A stretch of DNA of 27,602 nt, taken from Desulfobacula sp. (lineage in GTDB: Bacteria > Desulfobacterota > Desulfobacteria > Desulfobacterales > Desulfobacteraceae). Position 1 is the stretch's first letter; the number at the start of each line of letters is the position of its first letter. The notes under the pieces were generated by a model. The model saw nothing but the letters and a program-made list of their open reading frames with translations, did not search any database and had not been told where the DNA came from. Made by a program: the position numbers and the translations under genes. The stretch is from the NCBI RefSeq assembly GCF_021107415.1, contig NZ_JAIOSW010000138.1, forward strand, positions 1-27,602, given 5' to 3'. Positions 1 through 7,807 of the stretch are shown piece after piece.

Positions 1-340
1 AGGTGACCTGCATGATATTGGCAAGAATCTTGTAACCATGATGGTGGAAGGTGCCGGATTCAATGTGATTGACCTTGGAGTTGATGTGGATACGGATAAA
101 TTTGTGAGCGAGGCCCAGGCCCACAATGCAGATGTGGTCTGTCTGTCCGCACTTTTGACAACCACCATGCCGGTAATGGCCAAAACAGTCGAAGCGTTTA
201 AGGAAGCTGGTTTGAAAGCAAAAACCATCATTGGTGGTGCACCGGTAACAGATGCCTATGCACAGCAGATCGGTGCCGATGGCTTCAGTGATAATGCGCC
301 GGGAGCAGTTGAGCTGATCCGTAAACTGGTCGCTGCCTGA
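1..340 (+). CDS. Corrinoid (B12-binding) methyltransferase protein, C-terminal part
   Basis: The gene enters from outside the window, with its reading frame starting at base 2. The visible 112 residues are a B12-binding Rossmann domain of the MttC/MtbC/MtmC type. The cobalt-ligand motif DxHxxG is seen as GDLHDIGKN at the very start, followed by the SxL motif (LSALLTTTM) and the GG motif (IIGGAPV). In this family the protein carries a methyl group on cobalamin from an MttB-like methyltransferase to a second methyltransferase that feeds tetrahydrofolate. The N-terminal helical cap is outside the window. It ends with TGA at 338-340, about 40 bases before the mttB-like gene at 383, so the two are very probably co-transcribed and this is the likely methyl acceptor of that enzyme. 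It is the only corrinoid protein in the window. Confidence 0.95.
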   Translation, partial: GDLHDIGKNLVTMMVEGAGFNVIDLGVDVDTDKFVSEAQAHNADVVCLSALLTTTMPVMAKTVEAFKEAGLKAKTIIGGAPVTDAYAQQIGADGFSDNAPGAVELIRKLVAA

Positions 341-382
341 TCCATAATGATTAACAGCTTGGGGAAAGGAGAATTAGACGAT

Positions 383-1786
383 ATGAACCGTGTGCTTTTT
401 AACATTGACCGGGAAATGCTCGACAAGATCCACAACTCTTCCCTGGAACTTTTGAAAGAAACCGGTATCCGGTTTCCCAATAAAAAGGCGCTTGAGATTT
501 TTAAACACCATGGATTTAAAACAGATGGTGAGATGGTATTTTTTCTGCAACCAGACATTGAAAAAGCCCTTAAAACCGTGCCGGAAACATTTAAACTGCA
601 TGCCAGAAACGAGGATAACAGTTTTGTGATAGGCGATGACAGCTATAGAATGGCTCCGGGTTACGGTCCTCCTTTCATTATAGAGAACTCCGGTGAAATG
701 CGGAATGCCGTGCTGGAGGATACAAAAAAATTCTGTAAACTTGTCCAGACGTCCAAAGCCCTGGATTTTAACAGTTCCATTGTGGTCCAGCCAAATGATG
801 TACCAGCTGACACATCCCATCTTGATATGCTTCTGTCAACCATGCTGCTAACCGATAAGCCACTCATGGGGAGTACGTCTTCAAAAACCTGTGCTGAGCA
901 GTCTTTGGAAATGGCCCAAATAATCTGGAAGAAAACAGATAAGCCGGTTATGCTCAACCTTGTGGATTCTTTATCTCCTTTGCAATATGCTGAAGAAATG
1001 GTGGACGCCCTATTGGTATATGCCAAAGCAAAACAACCCTTGATTATTCATTCCGCTTGTTCTATGGGCTCTTCGGGCCCGATAACCCTCGCAGGCTCCC
1101 TTGTAATTTCCAATGCCTGTACACTTGCCGGCATCTGCCTTACTCAGCTGGTCAACCCTGGTACACCCATCGTCTATGGCCTTGGCGGCAGTCCCACGGA
1201 TATGAAAACCGGTGGATATATCAATGCCGCGCCTGAAGATGCCAAGCATACCGCTATTGTGACAGCCCTGGGGAGATATTATCATATCCCGTGCAGAAGC
1301 CAGGGAGCTTTAACCGAATCTTTCAGTCTGGATTATCAGGCAGGTATGGAATCTTCCATGATGCTGACAACAGCTGCATTAAGTGGAGTTCATGTCAGCC
1401 TGCATGCCTGCGGTACTTATGGCTCAATGCTGGCCATGAGTTTTGAAAAGTTTATAGCAGATGAAGACCTGTGCTGTGCCATCAAAAAAATGATGAAACC
1501 CATTGAGTTCAGTGAGGATACTTTTGCAATGGAGTTGATAAAAAGGTTAGGAACTTCCGGTAATTATCTTATTGAACCTCACACAGCCAAACGTTGCAGA
1601 AGCGAATTTTATATTCCGGATTTAAACATTCGAACCATCCATTCTAAATGGTTGGAAATGGAACCAAGGCAAATGGATCAGAGAGCCTCACAATTGCTTG
1701 AAAGAAGACTTTCAGCTTATGAAAAACCCGATATTGATCCTTTAATTGAAAAAGATTTAATCAAATATGTTAAAAATAAAAAATAA
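383..1786 (+). CDS. MttB-family (non-pyrrolysine) methylamine/quaternary amine methyltransferase, copy 1
   Basis: This 467-residue protein belongs to the trimethylamine methyltransferase (MttB) superfamily, a TIM-barrel enzyme that moves a methyl group from an amine to a corrinoid protein. I chose ATG 383 because AAAGGAGA lies about 11 bases upstream and the resulting N-terminus (MNRVLFNIDREMLDKIHNSS) lines up with the paralogue starting at 25472. The upstream ATG at 347 would translate the Shine-Dalgarno region. Family landmarks are a Gly-Ser-rich stretch (SMGSSGPITLAGSL) near the middle and the C-terminal PHT...RSEFY segment. The frame has no internal stop, so no pyrrolysine codon is used. 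Known non-Pyl members include glycine betaine methyltransferase MtgB, but the substrate here cannot be read from sequence. It is the most divergent of the four copies; its C-terminal region lacks the GPGG motif the others share and has LGTSGNYL instead. Confidence 0.92.
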   Translation: MNRVLFNIDREMLDKIHNSSLELLKETGIRFPNKKALEIFKHHGFKTDGEMVFFLQPDIEKALKTVPETFKLHARNEDNSFVIGDDSYRMAPGYGPPFIIENSGEMRNAVLEDTKKFCKLVQTSKALDFNSSIVVQPNDVPADTSHLDMLLSTMLLTDKPLMGSTSSKTCAEQSLEMAQIIWKKTDKPVMLNLVDSLSPLQYAEEMVDALLVYAKAKQPLIIHSACSMGSSGPITLAGSLVISNACTLAGICLTQLVNPGTPIVYGLGGSPTDMKTGGYINAAPEDAKHTAIVTALGRYYHIPCRSQGALTESFSLDYQAGMESSMMLTTAALSGVHVSLHACGTYGSMLAMSFEKFIADEDLCCAIKKMMKPIEFSEDTFAMELIKRLGTSGNYLIEPHTAKRCRSEFYIPDLNIRTIHSKWLEMEPRQMDQRASQLLERRLSAYEKPDIDPLIEKDLIKYVKNKK

Positions 1787-1866
1787 ACTGAATGCAGTGC
1801 AACCTGATATTTTAATAGCTCGACTATGGAAATAACATTTTTTGTGTTCTAAGTAGACTCGACTTT

Positions 1867-2910
1867 CTATACATTCTCACTTGAACACTCGATTAACTGG
1901 ATGTAATTATTAATAATGCTCTGAATTTCATCCGTGCTGTCCAGGTAGATGAATTTAATACCAACAACAATTTCATCTGATTTCTTTTTTTTATTTTTTA
2001 TTTCCCCTCTAAAACTGACTTCTCCTTTTGAACCGGGGAAATGGCATCTAAAAGGGATAGTGTCGTTTAATAAGTGAAGATTTTTATCTGTTGAAAACGT
2101 TTCAATGACACAAAGGCAGCCCCCTATGCTGATATTTTCAATGACCCCGCCCCTTTCTTTTTTGTTTACCTCTGTCTGCGTAACAATACTGCATTTAAAT
2201 CGTTTGTGTGAACGAAGCTCATGATGTTCTATTTTTAGGGGATACTCAATAAACATTAGTTTTGATGGTTTGGAGATGGTGCTCATTAATTTTGAGCGAA
2301 ATGCGTAAATGGTTCCTTTATATAGGGATTTTATGATTAGGTCCTCAACTTTAAAAAGATCATGATCAATTTTACCAAATGGCCCGGGTGTTTTTAAAAG
2401 CAGATATTTGCCGTGCTCTATGCCAACAAGTGTGCTTCGAAAAGAGATAGCCTGGTCATCAAAGTCGATAAGGAGTTTTATTCCAATTTCCAGACAAAAA
2501 TTTTTACTTTTTAGTATCTGGCGTGTAATGCTTTTTGCGGATGTAGAGTTTATATTTTTTGAGTCATTTGGGGCATTTGTTCTTTCTATTTCATCAGAAT
2601 ATCGTGCACTTTCGATTAATATATGCATCAACGGCAGGTTTATAACATTTTGTTTTTTTAATGTATTTTTTCCCACCTCTATAACAATGTTATCCCATGA
2701 GAGAATATCATACAAGGCGTCAAGATGTTTTAAACTAACAGTATTTGAATCTATTAAGATACCATTTAGAAAAAAAATCTGACCCATATTCTTTTTTGTG
2801 AAAACTTTTATTGTGCATGTTTTTTGCTCCATCTCAATCATCTGCAGAAAAGATGAGAGGTTCACACCGGCGATTTGACCGCTGATACCCCTAATGTCAT
2901 CTGATATCAT
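1867..2910 (-). CDS. DUF4388-PilZ domain protein, putative c-di-GMP receptor
   Basis: This is a 347-residue cytoplasmic protein with no signal peptide or membrane segment. Residues about 7-105 resemble the DUF4388 (PATAN-like) domain, which begins GxIxxVxLxxxLQ and contains a GxIxFxxG turn (GQIFFLNG). Residues about 140-225 look like a YcgR-type N-terminal PilZ companion barrel. Residues about 230-340 are a PilZ domain with both c-di-GMP signatures: RxxxR (RSHKR, 233-237) and NxSxxG (NISIGG, 259-264). PilZ proteins with this layout act as c-di-GMP-controlled adaptors of motility or secretion. AAAGGGG lies about 10 bases before ATG 2910. It follows the mttB copy 2 gene by 142 bases on the same strand and converges with copy 1. 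A link with methylamine metabolism is not evident; it may simply be a neighbour. Confidence 0.8.
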   Translation of the reverse strand: MISDDIRGISGQIAGVNLSSFLQMIEMEQKTCTIKVFTKKNMGQIFFLNGILIDSNTVSLKHLDALYDILSWDNIVIEVGKNTLKKQNVINLPLMHILIESARYSDEIERTNAPNDSKNINSTSAKSITRQILKSKNFCLEIGIKLLIDFDDQAISFRSTLVGIEHGKYLLLKTPGPFGKIDHDLFKVEDLIIKSLYKGTIYAFRSKLMSTISKPSKLMFIEYPLKIEHHELRSHKRFKCSIVTQTEVNKKERGGVIENISIGGCLCVIETFSTDKNLHLLNDTIPFRCHFPGSKGEVSFRGEIKNKKKKSDEIVVGIKFIYLDSTDEIQSIINNYIQLIECSSENV

Positions 2911-3052
2911 AATAGTTTACCCCTTTAATTCTAAAAAGCGGTTTAATATTAGCAGTTTATTTATAACTGAGATACAATAAATTTAAAATTTATTCATGAA
3001 AATGTAAATATTAAGGCTATTTCCGGAAAAAGCGCTCCCATATCCTCGGGCT

Positions 3053-4513
3053 CTATTCTTTTGCCAACAATATGTTGAATTTTTTTCTTATGGCCTTGTC
3101 AATCTCTTCCGGGATATAAGTCGGTTTTGGATTGGCCAGCAGTTTTCCGGCTATGGCAAGTGCTCTTTGCCTGGCATCAAGACTGCCGTCCTGTTCCCAT
3201 TTTTCACGACTTTTTCGGTCGGTCACGCCATTGCCGTTATAGTATTCTGTTCTCAAATGGGTCATGGTATGGGGAGCCATCATAAAATTGCCTCCAGGCC
3301 CTACTGAGTCAATCACTTCCAGGGCAAGGTGTTCTACATCCACGTCAATGCCTTTGAGAACCTTGCAGCAATTTCCGATAATTTCATCATCAATGACAAA
3401 CTGCTCGTGGGCAATGGTGAGCATGGATTCAAGCATACCGGCACTGTGGTGAATATAATTGGAGCCCCCCATGGATGCCAGCAGCGAAGTAAGCGCTTTT
3501 TCATACCCTGCCTGGGCATCCGAAATCTTGGAATCGGAAAGTCCTGATGAATTGTAATTGGGTACTTTTATGTGATTTGATAATTGGTGGATGGCTGCAT
3601 TCATCATGCCAAATTCCACGGCACCACCTGAATATCCCATGGTTTTGAGATTTGCCAGGCCGGGAATACCACCGTAAAGTAAAGGCGCCCCAGCTTTGGT
3701 CAACTGGCAGATGGTGATGCCGGCAAGCTGTTCTGCATGAAGCTGGGCCAGGGTGCCTGCCATGGTCAAAGGAGAAGTGGAGCCTGCCATGGGTGCACTT
3801 GAAAGTGCAACCGGGATACGGAATCGGTTTGCTTCCTGCATAATACGGGTAGACTGGGTACACAGTTTTAACGGACTGATGGCAAAGCAGGCAATCGTTG
3901 AAATAAAGGGTCTTTCCTGGAGCTTGTCCAGACCTCCGGCAATCATGGATGCCATTTCAATAACATCGTGCAGTCCTTTTTCATCATTCACCCCGGACAT
4001 GACATGTTTTGAAGAGGCACAAAGGCAGGTATAAAACCAGTTGACATTATAATCTTCTATATCAATATCTGTTGCAACACAGGGCTTTACCAGAAAATGG
4101 ATATTGTCCAGCTGATCCACAAGACGGGATACATCATAGAGATCCTTAAGGGTTGTGGGCCTGATTTTACCTGTTTCGGGGTCCAGAATCTTGATGGCAG
4201 CACCCCCGGTCCCTAGGTGGACTCGATTTTCAGTCAGATGGAGATCGTTTTTTGGATCCTGACCATAAAGGACAATTTTTTCAGGTGCTTTTGCCACCTG
4301 TTCAATAATCATATCTTTTGGAAATGTGATAATTTTTCTATCCCTGTTAATGGCAGCACCGTTGTTGTCAAGCATTTGAATAGTATCTTCCAGGCCCTGT
4401 TCGTAAGTAATCCCTGTTTTTTCCAGGATCTTCAGGGATGCCTCATGTACTATTTCTACCTGTTCCGGTGACAGGGGGCAATATTGGCCTCCCTGCAAGC
4501 CCATTAAATTCAT
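3053..4513 (-). CDS. MttB-family (non-pyrrolysine) methyltransferase, copy 2
   Basis: This 486-residue MttB superfamily protein has an uninterrupted frame and so no pyrrolysine. Typical segments are an N-terminal helix (EIVHEASLKILEKTG), the central APMAGSTSPLTMAGTLA motif, SGLSDSKISDAQAGYEKAL, and the C-terminal GPGGNFMMAPHTMTHLRTEY. The start at ATG 4513 has AAGGAAA about 7 bases upstream. It shares the HLRxEYxxGNG signature with the dead mttB tail at about 6209-6355, so the two are close relatives. Its start faces that of the MFS transporter across 240 bases of AT-rich DNA, and a shared function (import of the methylated substrate) is plausible. The substrate is unknown; choline-, betaine-, carnitine- and proline betaine-type demethylases all occur in this family. 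Confidence 0.92.
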   Translation of the reverse strand: MNLMGLQGGQYCPLSPEQVEIVHEASLKILEKTGITYEQGLEDTIQMLDNNGAAINRDRKIITFPKDMIIEQVAKAPEKIVLYGQDPKNDLHLTENRVHLGTGGAAIKILDPETGKIRPTTLKDLYDVSRLVDQLDNIHFLVKPCVATDIDIEDYNVNWFYTCLCASSKHVMSGVNDEKGLHDVIEMASMIAGGLDKLQERPFISTIACFAISPLKLCTQSTRIMQEANRFRIPVALSSAPMAGSTSPLTMAGTLAQLHAEQLAGITICQLTKAGAPLLYGGIPGLANLKTMGYSGGAVEFGMMNAAIHQLSNHIKVPNYNSSGLSDSKISDAQAGYEKALTSLLASMGGSNYIHHSAGMLESMLTIAHEQFVIDDEIIGNCCKVLKGIDVDVEHLALEVIDSVGPGGNFMMAPHTMTHLRTEYYNGNGVTDRKSREKWEQDGSLDARQRALAIAGKLLANPKPTYIPEEIDKAIRKKFNILLAKE

Positions 4514-4637
4514 GATAATTTCCTTGATAGGTCGTTTTTTATTTTAGTTCATTGTTTAAATTGCATGGGTGGTAATGATAGTCAAGACAAAATGTAACAA
4601 AACTAATCAATATCAATATTTGTTTAGAGAATAAAAT

Positions 4638-4657
4638 AATTTTGTTAAATTTTGTTT
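4638..4657. repeat. Tandem 10-bp direct repeat AATTTTGTTA/AATTTTGTTT
   Basis: Two consecutive 10-bp units, identical except for the last base, lie in the intergenic region between mttB copy 2 and the MFS gene, about 35 bases upstream of the MFS -35 box. The spacing equals one helical turn, as expected of an operator or an A-tract bend. The region is AT-rich, so chance is possible. Confidence 0.4.
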
Positions 4658-4691
4658 CTTAATGAATGACAAAAAAATTTAACTTTATGGA

Positions 4692-4720
4692 TTGACTAAA
4701 TAACTACTCAGGATTATTGT
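4692..4720 (+). promoter_or_regulatory. Probable sigma-70 promoter of the MFS gene
   Basis: TTGACT (4692-4697), a 17-base spacer and TATTGT (4715-4720) give a good -35/-10 pair. Transcription would start near 4727. This argues against the in-frame TTG at 4727 as the translation start and for ATG 4754. Confidence 0.55.
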
Positions 4721-4753
4721 ACAATCTTGTGTCGAAATTTTGGGGAAACTCGT

Positions 4754-6070
4754 ATGCTTCAACCCCTAAAAACATCACGTCTTAACAAAACAACTATTGG
4801 AAAAAGTGTTATGACATCAATATTAAAACCATTTATTGCACTTTATGCTGCAATGCTGCTGTTGGCAATGGGTTTGGGATTGCTGGCAACATTTATAAGT
4901 TTGAGGCTTACCATTGAAGGGTTTCCGGCCCAGGTGACGGGGTTAATCCTAACGTCTTATTTTATTGGTTCTGTTGTGGGAACCTTCTACTGCAGCCGCC
5001 TGATAAAAAGTGTCGGACATATTAGATCCTTTACAGCTTTTGCCGCCCTTGCAACCGCCATGATCATGCTTCACGGCTGTTATATGTCAGCTGTTGCATG
5101 GGCTGTTTTCAGGTTTTTCAGCGGCATTGCCACTATCGGATTGTTCATGGTCATAGAAAGCTGGCTCAATGAATGTACCCAACCCCAGGTAAGGGGAAGA
5201 GTTTTTTCCATATATATGGTCATGTGTTATCTGGGGAGCAGTGTGGGCCAGCAGTTTCTTAATTTAGGCGACCCAAGGGGCCAAACCCTGTTTTTTGTCA
5301 TCGGTTTTTTACTGGTATCAAGCATTATTCCGGTTGCATTAACCCATTCCATTCACCCTGAAATGCCTGAAATTGAACCGGTTAAGTTGAAAATTATTCT
5401 TCAAAAAGCACCCATGGGGATGCTGGGGTGTTTTACTTCAGGTTTGACGGTTAGCTCTTTTTACACAATGGGGCCGGTATTTTGTCATCAGATAAATTTG
5501 AGTGTGTCTCAGTTATCTTATTTCATGACAGTTACGGTATTGGGTGGACTTCTACTCCAGTGGCCGGTGGGAGCTTTTTCAGATCGATTTGACAGATCAG
5601 TGGTGATTCCTGTTTTAGGTGGCCTTTTTGCTGTAATAAGTGGTTTGATGATTGTGGCTGCTCAAAGTTCCTTTGGCATTTTGTTGTTGGCAAGCATTTT
5701 GTTTGGCGGGTTTATGTTTACCATTTATCCATCAGCTGTGGCAAGAGCCCATGATATGTTTGAGCCTAAGGATGTGGTCAATGTCAGTTCCATACTTTTA
5801 CTTTCTTATGGTATTGGAGCTGTGATCGCCCCCATTGCTTCATCAGGGGCCATTAAATTGCTGGACAGTCCTTATGGGTTTTATGTTTATTTTTCATGCA
5901 CCGCTGGCATTTATACAGCAGTCTCTATCTTTTTAAGACAAAAGGAAATTGCCCGCATCATTCCGGTGGAGGAACAGGTGGATTTTATGATCATGAAGCA
6001 TACCTCGCAAATGGCTTTACAAATTGATCCACGTTCGGAATTGGATATAATGGAGTCAAAAGAGGATTAA
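4754..6070 (+). CDS. MFS transporter, YcaD-like
   Basis: This 438-residue polytopic inner-membrane protein of the major facilitator superfamily has about twelve hydrophobic segments. It carries the MFS loop signature after TM2 (SRLIKSVGHIR) and a second-half counterpart (GAFSDRFDRSVV). The pattern is closest to the YcaD/drug-proton antiporter-1-like group. The start at ATG 4754 is supported by GGGGA 7-8 bases upstream and by the promoter position; a TTG nine codons further up would coincide with the predicted transcription start. The C-terminus has a charged tail of about 45 residues in the cytoplasm. It is divergent from mttB copy 2, so uptake of a methylated amine or export of a product is possible, but the substrate cannot be predicted. 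Confidence 0.88.
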   Translation: MLQPLKTSRLNKTTIGKSVMTSILKPFIALYAAMLLLAMGLGLLATFISLRLTIEGFPAQVTGLILTSYFIGSVVGTFYCSRLIKSVGHIRSFTAFAALATAMIMLHGCYMSAVAWAVFRFFSGIATIGLFMVIESWLNECTQPQVRGRVFSIYMVMCYLGSSVGQQFLNLGDPRGQTLFFVIGFLLVSSIIPVALTHSIHPEMPEIEPVKLKIILQKAPMGMLGCFTSGLTVSSFYTMGPVFCHQINLSVSQLSYFMTVTVLGGLLLQWPVGAFSDRFDRSVVIPVLGGLFAVISGLMIVAAQSSFGILLLASILFGGFMFTIYPSAVARAHDMFEPKDVVNVSSILLLSYGIGAVIAPIASSGAIKLLDSPYGFYVYFSCTAGIYTAVSIFLRQKEIARIIPVEEQVDFMIMKHTSQMALQIDPRSELDIMESKED

Positions 6071-6074
6071 AAAC

Positions 6075-6227
6075 ATGTCCGGTGCTAATATTAAAGCTAT
6101 TGAGCTTGTAAATATAATATACGATTATTTGATCGGCTTAGATGAAATGGTTCTATCTTCCTTTCTTGAAACCTGGCCTTCTAAACCTTTTAAAACTCGA
6201 ATAGTTTCCCAAACGACATTACGCTAA
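6075..6227 (+). CDS. Small ORF of 50 residues, hypothetical
   Basis: An ATG lies 4 bases after the MFS stop, with AGAGGA about 8 bases upstream inside the end of the MFS gene, so translation by coupling is possible. The product begins MSGANIKAIELVNIIYDYL and would form an amphipathic helix; I do not recognise it. Its last codons overlap, in another frame, the start of the mttB relic at about 6209. The 3' end of this ORF may therefore be an artefact of a rearrangement and the ORF a truncated remnant. Confidence 0.3.
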   Translation: MSGANIKAIELVNIIYDYLIGLDEMVLSSFLETWPSKPFKTRIVSQTTLR

Positions 6228-6355
6228 AACACTTACGTTCCGAATATTTTGAAGGCAACGGTATCAGCCATACGGGCAACAGGAGTGCCTGGGAAAAGGC
6301 AGGATGCCGGGATACATGGCAAAGGGCCAATAAAATGGCAAAATCTATTATTTAT
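6209..6355 (+). pseudogene. Relic of an MttB-family gene (C-terminal fragment)
   Basis: The frame containing codon 6236-6238 (CGT) reads TLKHLRSEYFEGNGISHTGN, then RSAWEKAGCRDTWQRANKM. This matches the C-terminal signature of MttB proteins: compare MTHLRTEYYNGNG and the following W-E-x-x-G...R-Q-R-A segment of copy 2. No start codon or N-terminal 400 residues are present, an upstream stop closes the frame near 6190, and after AKSII the family resemblance ends where a repeat copy begins (6341-6385). This is the tail of a fifth mttB copy removed by deletion or rearrangement. It lies on the strand opposite to mttB copy 2. Confidence 0.75.
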
Positions 6356-6385
6356 GATAATAGATTCCAAATCCTAAAAAGTAAA
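6341..6385. repeat. Imperfect direct repeat, left copy
   Basis: The core GATAATAGATTCCAAAT and the following AAAAGTAAA match the copy at 7634-7676 at about 25 of 30 bases, in the same orientation. In both places the + strand encodes a similar peptide (IIYDNRFQILKSK here, IIDDNRFQIKKSK in the right copy). The left copy abuts the stop codon of the M20 hydrolase gene. The pair frames that gene. Confidence 0.5.
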
Positions 6386-6391
6386 AATCCA

Positions 6392-7561
6392 TTACACTGT
6401 ATCAATCATAGTTGCATAAAAATCACATGCATCAACAATCTGGCTCAGTTGACAATTCTCATTCACCATATGAGCCAGTTTATACTCACCGGGTCCAAAT
6501 CCGATGGTGGGTATGCCCATGGCGGTTGTCGTAACCGCATTTGTGCTGAAATCCCAATAATCAAGTTCAGGGTCAGATCCAAATGCTGCATTAAATGCTT
6601 TAAAGCAGACTTTTGTAAGTTCATGATCAAGATCAATCTGCCAGGGCAGATGAAATGGATGATACCTTACATCCATCCCTGTCCAGCTCTTGCGATGAAG
6701 GATTCCAATCTCCCAGAATGCTTTTTTATCTGCAATGATGGCATCCATTTCATTTTTTATTATTTCTTTTGTTTCACCCATCACCATGCGCCGGTCCAGG
6801 TATATTTCACACTCAAAAGGAACGGCATTGAGAGATTCGCCTATACTGGAAATCCTTGAGGCTACCAGTGTCCCATGCTGCCCTTGATCGTTCAGAAGAG
6901 AGGCACTGGTTTTTTCTACCCTTTGAATAATCTCGGCCATTTCATAAATCGCATTCAAGCCTTTCTCAGGGGCGGATCCGTGGGCAGAAATGCCATGTGT
7001 TTTAATTGCAACCTGGGCTTTTCCCTTATGCCCTGTGACCAGTTTGTTTCCCGAAGGTTCACATATGATCATATAATCCGGTTTAAAATTAAGCTCACTA
7101 AATAGATGTTTCAAGTTTTCACCGTCACAATCTTCTTCCAATACAGTGCAGGATACAACTATTGTCTTGTCATGATGAAATCCCAGTTTTTTTGCGACAG
7201 CCCCGGCATATATGGAAGCGGCAGCCGAAGACTTCATATCAACAGACCCCCTGCCATGGAGCCTTCCATCTTCAATCACACCGTCAAACGGGGGATGGGT
7301 CCACTCTGAAAAATCGTTTGCTTCCACCGTATCTATATGGGAATCAAACATAATGATGGGTTGGCCATTGCCGATACGACCGACAATGTTCCCCATTGAA
7401 TCAATGACCACGTCGTCATAATCCAGTTCATTCATTTTCTCTTTTATGCACTTAATTATTTTTTTTTCATCGCCTGAATAACTTTTTATTTTTACCAGAT
7501 CTTGCGCAAATTCAATAAGATCTGATTTGATTTCTTCTATTGCTGATTTTACGCTGTTCAT
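6392..7561 (-). CDS. M20 family metallohydrolase, YgeY-like
   Basis: This 389-residue cytoplasmic di-zinc hydrolase belongs to the ArgE/DapE/ACY1 (M20) family. Metal and catalytic residues are in place: H75 and D77 in SHIDT, D108 in GRGSVDMK, E142/E143 in LEEDCDG, E168 in CEPSG and H364 in YKLAHMVNE. H194 in ISAHGSAPE is the lid-domain residue. The run of motifs EEDCDG, HGSAPExGxNAI, LDRRxxxGET, SWTGMD, FSTNAV and GIPTIGFGPG resembles the YgeY subgroup, whose E. coli gene sits among selenium-linked purine/carbamoyl metabolism genes. The reaction is probably hydrolysis of an N-acyl or N-carbamoyl amino compound, but the true substrate is unknown. GAGGG lies about 10 bases before ATG 7561. The gene is framed by a direct repeat. 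Confidence 0.88.
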   Translation of the reverse strand: MNSVKSAIEEIKSDLIEFAQDLVKIKSYSGDEKKIIKCIKEKMNELDYDDVVIDSMGNIVGRIGNGQPIIMFDSHIDTVEANDFSEWTHPPFDGVIEDGRLHGRGSVDMKSSAAASIYAGAVAKKLGFHHDKTIVVSCTVLEEDCDGENLKHLFSELNFKPDYMIICEPSGNKLVTGHKGKAQVAIKTHGISAHGSAPEKGLNAIYEMAEIIQRVEKTSASLLNDQGQHGTLVASRISSIGESLNAVPFECEIYLDRRMVMGETKEIIKNEMDAIIADKKAFWEIGILHRKSWTGMDVRYHPFHLPWQIDLDHELTKVCFKAFNAAFGSDPELDYWDFSTNAVTTTAMGIPTIGFGPGEYKLAHMVNENCQLSQIVDACDFYATMIDTV

Positions 7562-7591
7562 AATGAATGGACCCTCAATTGAATAAGGTTA

Positions 7592-7620
7592 AATAAAGCA
7601 ATCTCTTTTAAATGTTTCAA
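7592..7620 (-). promoter_or_regulatory. Possible sigma-70 promoter of the M20 hydrolase gene
   Basis: On the minus strand TTGAAA (7620-7615), a 17-base spacer and TTTATT (7597-7592) form a moderate promoter about 30 bases upstream of the start codon. It sits directly downstream of the perfect dyad at 7622-7643. Confidence 0.35.
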
Positions 7621-7621
7621 A

Positions 7622-7643
7622 CTATAATTTGAAAAAATTATAG
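7622..7643. repeat. Perfect 9-bp inverted repeat, operator or hairpin
   Basis: CTATAATTT (7622-7630) and AAATTATAG (7635-7643) are perfect inverted copies separated by GAAA. The dyad touches the putative -35 box of the M20 hydrolase gene, which suits a regulator site. It also lies downstream of the isomerase gene, so a weak terminator hairpin is the alternative. Confidence 0.45.
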
Positions 7644-7676
7644 ACGATAATAGATTTCAAATTAAGAAAAGTAAAG
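7634..7676. repeat. Imperfect direct repeat, right copy
   Basis: This is the partner of the copy at 6341-6385, with core GATAATAGATTTCAAAT followed by AAAAGTAAA. It lies upstream of the M20 hydrolase gene, so the two copies bracket that gene and about 70 bases of its upstream region. Confidence 0.5.
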
Positions 7677-7807
7677 GTTGTAGAATAATCGAGTTGATCG
7701 CAGGCAGTCGTTTTCTTGTGAGGCAATGGAACGGGGAGCACAAACATGGCGGCAGTCATGGATGTGCTACAGCTTATTATCTTGCAAAAGAACAATGGTG
7801 CCTTTAA
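7646..7807 (+). pseudogene. Possible relic of a DUF2924-type mobile-element protein
   Basis: The + strand frame from 7646 stays open to TAA at 7805-7807 and contains IAGSRFLVRQWNGEHKHGG. This resembles the P-G-T-R-L-V-R-E-W-N-G-x-x-H core of DUF2924 proteins, which usually sit next to serine recombinases in phage and mobile elements. The remainder has no recognisable match, there is no plausible start codon, and the end overlaps the isomerase gene on the other strand. This is a weak call based on one motif. Confidence 0.25.

Noticed and set aside
347..382. ATG 347 as start of mttB copy 1
   Set aside because: The added 12 residues translate the Shine-Dalgarno region and do not match the N-termini of the paralogues; ATG 383 fits.
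3023..3036. GC-N10-CC spacing upstream of the PilZ gene as a minus-strand sigma-54 promoter
   Set aside because: Only the dinucleotide spacing fits; the surrounding -24 and -12 bases do not match TGGCAC or TTGC.
4727..4753. TTG start for the MFS transporter
   Set aside because: It coincides with the predicted transcription start and has no ribosome site; ATG 4754 has GGGGA at the right distance.
6398..6859. + strand reading frame continuing from the mttB relic across the hydrolase gene
   Set aside because: It lies antisense to the well-supported M20 hydrolase and shows no family features beyond about 6355.
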